A DNA stretch of 22,146 nucleotides from assembly GCA_946494435.1 (NCBI GenBank), contig CAMMBO010000008.1, positions 1 to 22,146 of the forward strand. The letters run 5' to 3'. Position numbers and translations under genes: made by a program. Numbering within the stretch: the stretch's first letter is position 1; every line of letters starts with the position of its first letter. The notes under the pieces are model-generated. The model had not been told where the DNA came from. It did no database searches and was given only the letters and a program-made list of their open reading frames with translations. Source of the DNA: an uncultured Mycoplasmatota bacterium (GTDB lineage: Bacteria > Bacillota_I > Bacilli_A > RF39 > UBA660). Below, piece by piece: positions 21,638 through 22,146 of the stretch.

Positions 21638-22018
21638 TTAAATTTCATCTAATAATTCTTTTTTCTTTTTCTCATATTCTTCTTTTGTGATAACCTTTTC
21701 ATCATATAATTTTTTTAGTTCTTTTATTTTATCTACACTATTCCCTTTAGTTTTTGTATATTCTTTATCTATGGCAAGTAATCGTGCTTTAGCACTATTC
21801 TTGTATATAAAGCTAACTACACATAAACCCACTCCAACAAATAGTAAGACTGTTCCTATTGTTTCATTTTCTTCATTAATTTCTGCTACATCATCAGTTA
21901 AAAAGTATCCACTTGGTGCAGTACGGATTTCATTCAAAGCAGATATGCCACCTATTATTAATAGGACTCCTACAATAAGTATTATCATAAAGTTTCTTTT
22001 TAACAGTTTTTCTTTCAT
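21638..22018 (-). CDS. Two-helix membrane protein with C-terminal SHOCT domain
   Basis: This 126-aa protein has membrane helices at about 10-27 and 54-73 with a polar outer loop between. A basic linker and a SHOCT domain follow in the last 30 residues (KIKELKKLYDEKVITKEEY and the following Lys/Glu helix). SHOCT modules are short oligomerisation or nucleic-acid-associated helices; the precise role is unknown. An upstream in-frame GTG (22030) abuts the GGAGGA site, too close to initiate. The ATG at 22018 is about 12 bases away, so I take it. The gene shares a promoter with the lipoprotein gene downstream. Confidence 0.82.
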   Translation of the reverse strand: MKEKLLKRNFMIILIVGVLLIIGGISALNEIRTAPSGYFLTDDVAEINEENETIGTVLLFVGVGLCVVSFIYKNSAKARLLAIDKEYTKTKGNSVDKIKELKKLYDEKVITKEEYEKKKKELLDEI

Positions 22019-22044
22019 ATATTCTCTCACTCCTCCATACCATA

Positions 22045-22073
22045 AGTATATATATATATATATATACTGTCAA
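22045..22073 (-). promoter_or_regulatory. Sigma-A promoter of the SHOCT/lipoprotein operon
   Basis: On the minus strand TTGACA (22073-22068), a 17-bp spacer made of alternating TA and TATACT (22050-22045). The long (TA)n spacer would be unusually flexible and prone to length change, which could alter promoter strength between strains. Confidence 0.78.
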
Positions 22074-22122
22074 GGGTTTTCAGAGAAAGAAAAAAGACTA
22101 TCTTTTACGATAATCTTTATTG
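22068..22122 (-). repeat. Duplicated terminator-promoter boundary, copy B
   Basis: This is the second copy of the 54/55-bp boundary sequence. It joins the terminator of an off-window gene to the promoter of the SHOCT gene. Only a few bases of the upstream gene's end remain in the window (22123-22146), too few to identify it. Confidence 0.85.
22089..22117 (-). terminator. Intrinsic terminator of a gene beyond the right edge
   Basis: On the minus strand the stem AAGATTATC (22117-22109) / GATAGTCTT (22102-22094), a 6-base loop and a U-tract. It belongs to a leftward gene whose coding part is outside the window. Confidence 0.8.
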
Positions 22123-22146
22123 TATATTACAAATTATGCCTTTTTC

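Noticed and set aside
1..22146. CRISPR array, tRNA or rRNA genes
   Set aside because: No regularly spaced identical repeats, cloverleaf-like segment or rRNA-like sequence was seen by eye on either strand.
1..22146. Alternative genetic code (UGA = Trp), considered because of the Mollicutes-like base composition
   Set aside because: Trp is UGG in conserved positions and UGA ends genes such as the methyltransferase and the 49-codon ORF; sortase and wall enzymes also point to a walled host.

Overview
The window is strongly AT-rich and every supported gene lies on the minus strand. It reads as most of an integrative and conjugative element (ICE) of a low-GC Gram-positive bacterium. A Gram-positive, walled host (Clostridia/Bacilli-like) is suggested by the FA-type (Gram-positive) type IV secretion genes, the sortase with a sortable adhesin, the wall-directed M23 peptidase, the lipobox lipoprotein, and strong AGGAGG-type ribosome sites. 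UGA behaves as a stop (for example it ends the methyltransferase and the 49-codon ORF) and Trp is UGG, so the standard bacterial code applies. I cannot name the species.

In transcription order, right to left: (1) 22.1-19.4 kb is an accessory block of small membrane and secreted proteins: a SHOCT protein, a lipoprotein, a zinc-ribbon membrane protein, a 104-aa unknown and a Ser-rich CSHHGGV protein. Its gene groups are separated by intrinsic terminators and have their own sigma-A promoters. (2) 19.42-19.1 kb is a control region: three tandem 11-bp repeats, two strong promoters, a 32-codon ORF and a terminator, followed by a 146-aa phage-type regulator. (3) 18.5-14.5 kb holds a secreted low-complexity protein, a thioester-domain/Cna-B adhesin (VPDTN sorting signal), its sortase, a phage-type replisome organizer and SSB. 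(4) 14.4-8.4 kb is the mating channel: VirB2-like pilin, VirB6-like protein, PrgI/VirB3-like protein, VirB4 ATPase, a conserved unknown and an M23 peptidase. (5) 8.4-8.26 kb is a gene-free cluster of inverted repeats, the best oriT candidate. (6) 8.2-5.65 kb is DNA processing: a ribbon-helix-helix protein, two small proteins, a second RHH-like protein and a MobL/MobP2 relaxase. (7) 5.64-2.0 kb holds an Xre regulator, an orphan DNA methyltransferase, two unknowns and the VirD4 coupling protein. (8) 2.0-0 kb holds a small ORF and a large serine recombinase that runs off the left edge, with its own promoter containing a palindrome.

Presumed workflow: the recombinase excises the element, and the organizer and SSB may support replication of the circle. 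The relaxase with its RHH partners nicks oriT, VirD4 couples the DNA to the VirB4/B6/B3/B2 channel, and the M23 enzyme opens the wall. The sortase-anchored adhesin may hold cells together, and the methyltransferase may protect incoming DNA.

The least ordinary signals are as follows. Intrinsic terminators recur between genes of what looks like one conjugation transcription unit (19116, 18631, 17810, 14452) downstream of one strong promoter region, which suggests processive antitermination. Three genes have good Shine-Dalgarno sites but apparent AUU or ACG start codons. An oriT-like palindrome cluster lies in the mob gap. A terminator-promoter boundary is duplicated in the accessory block.
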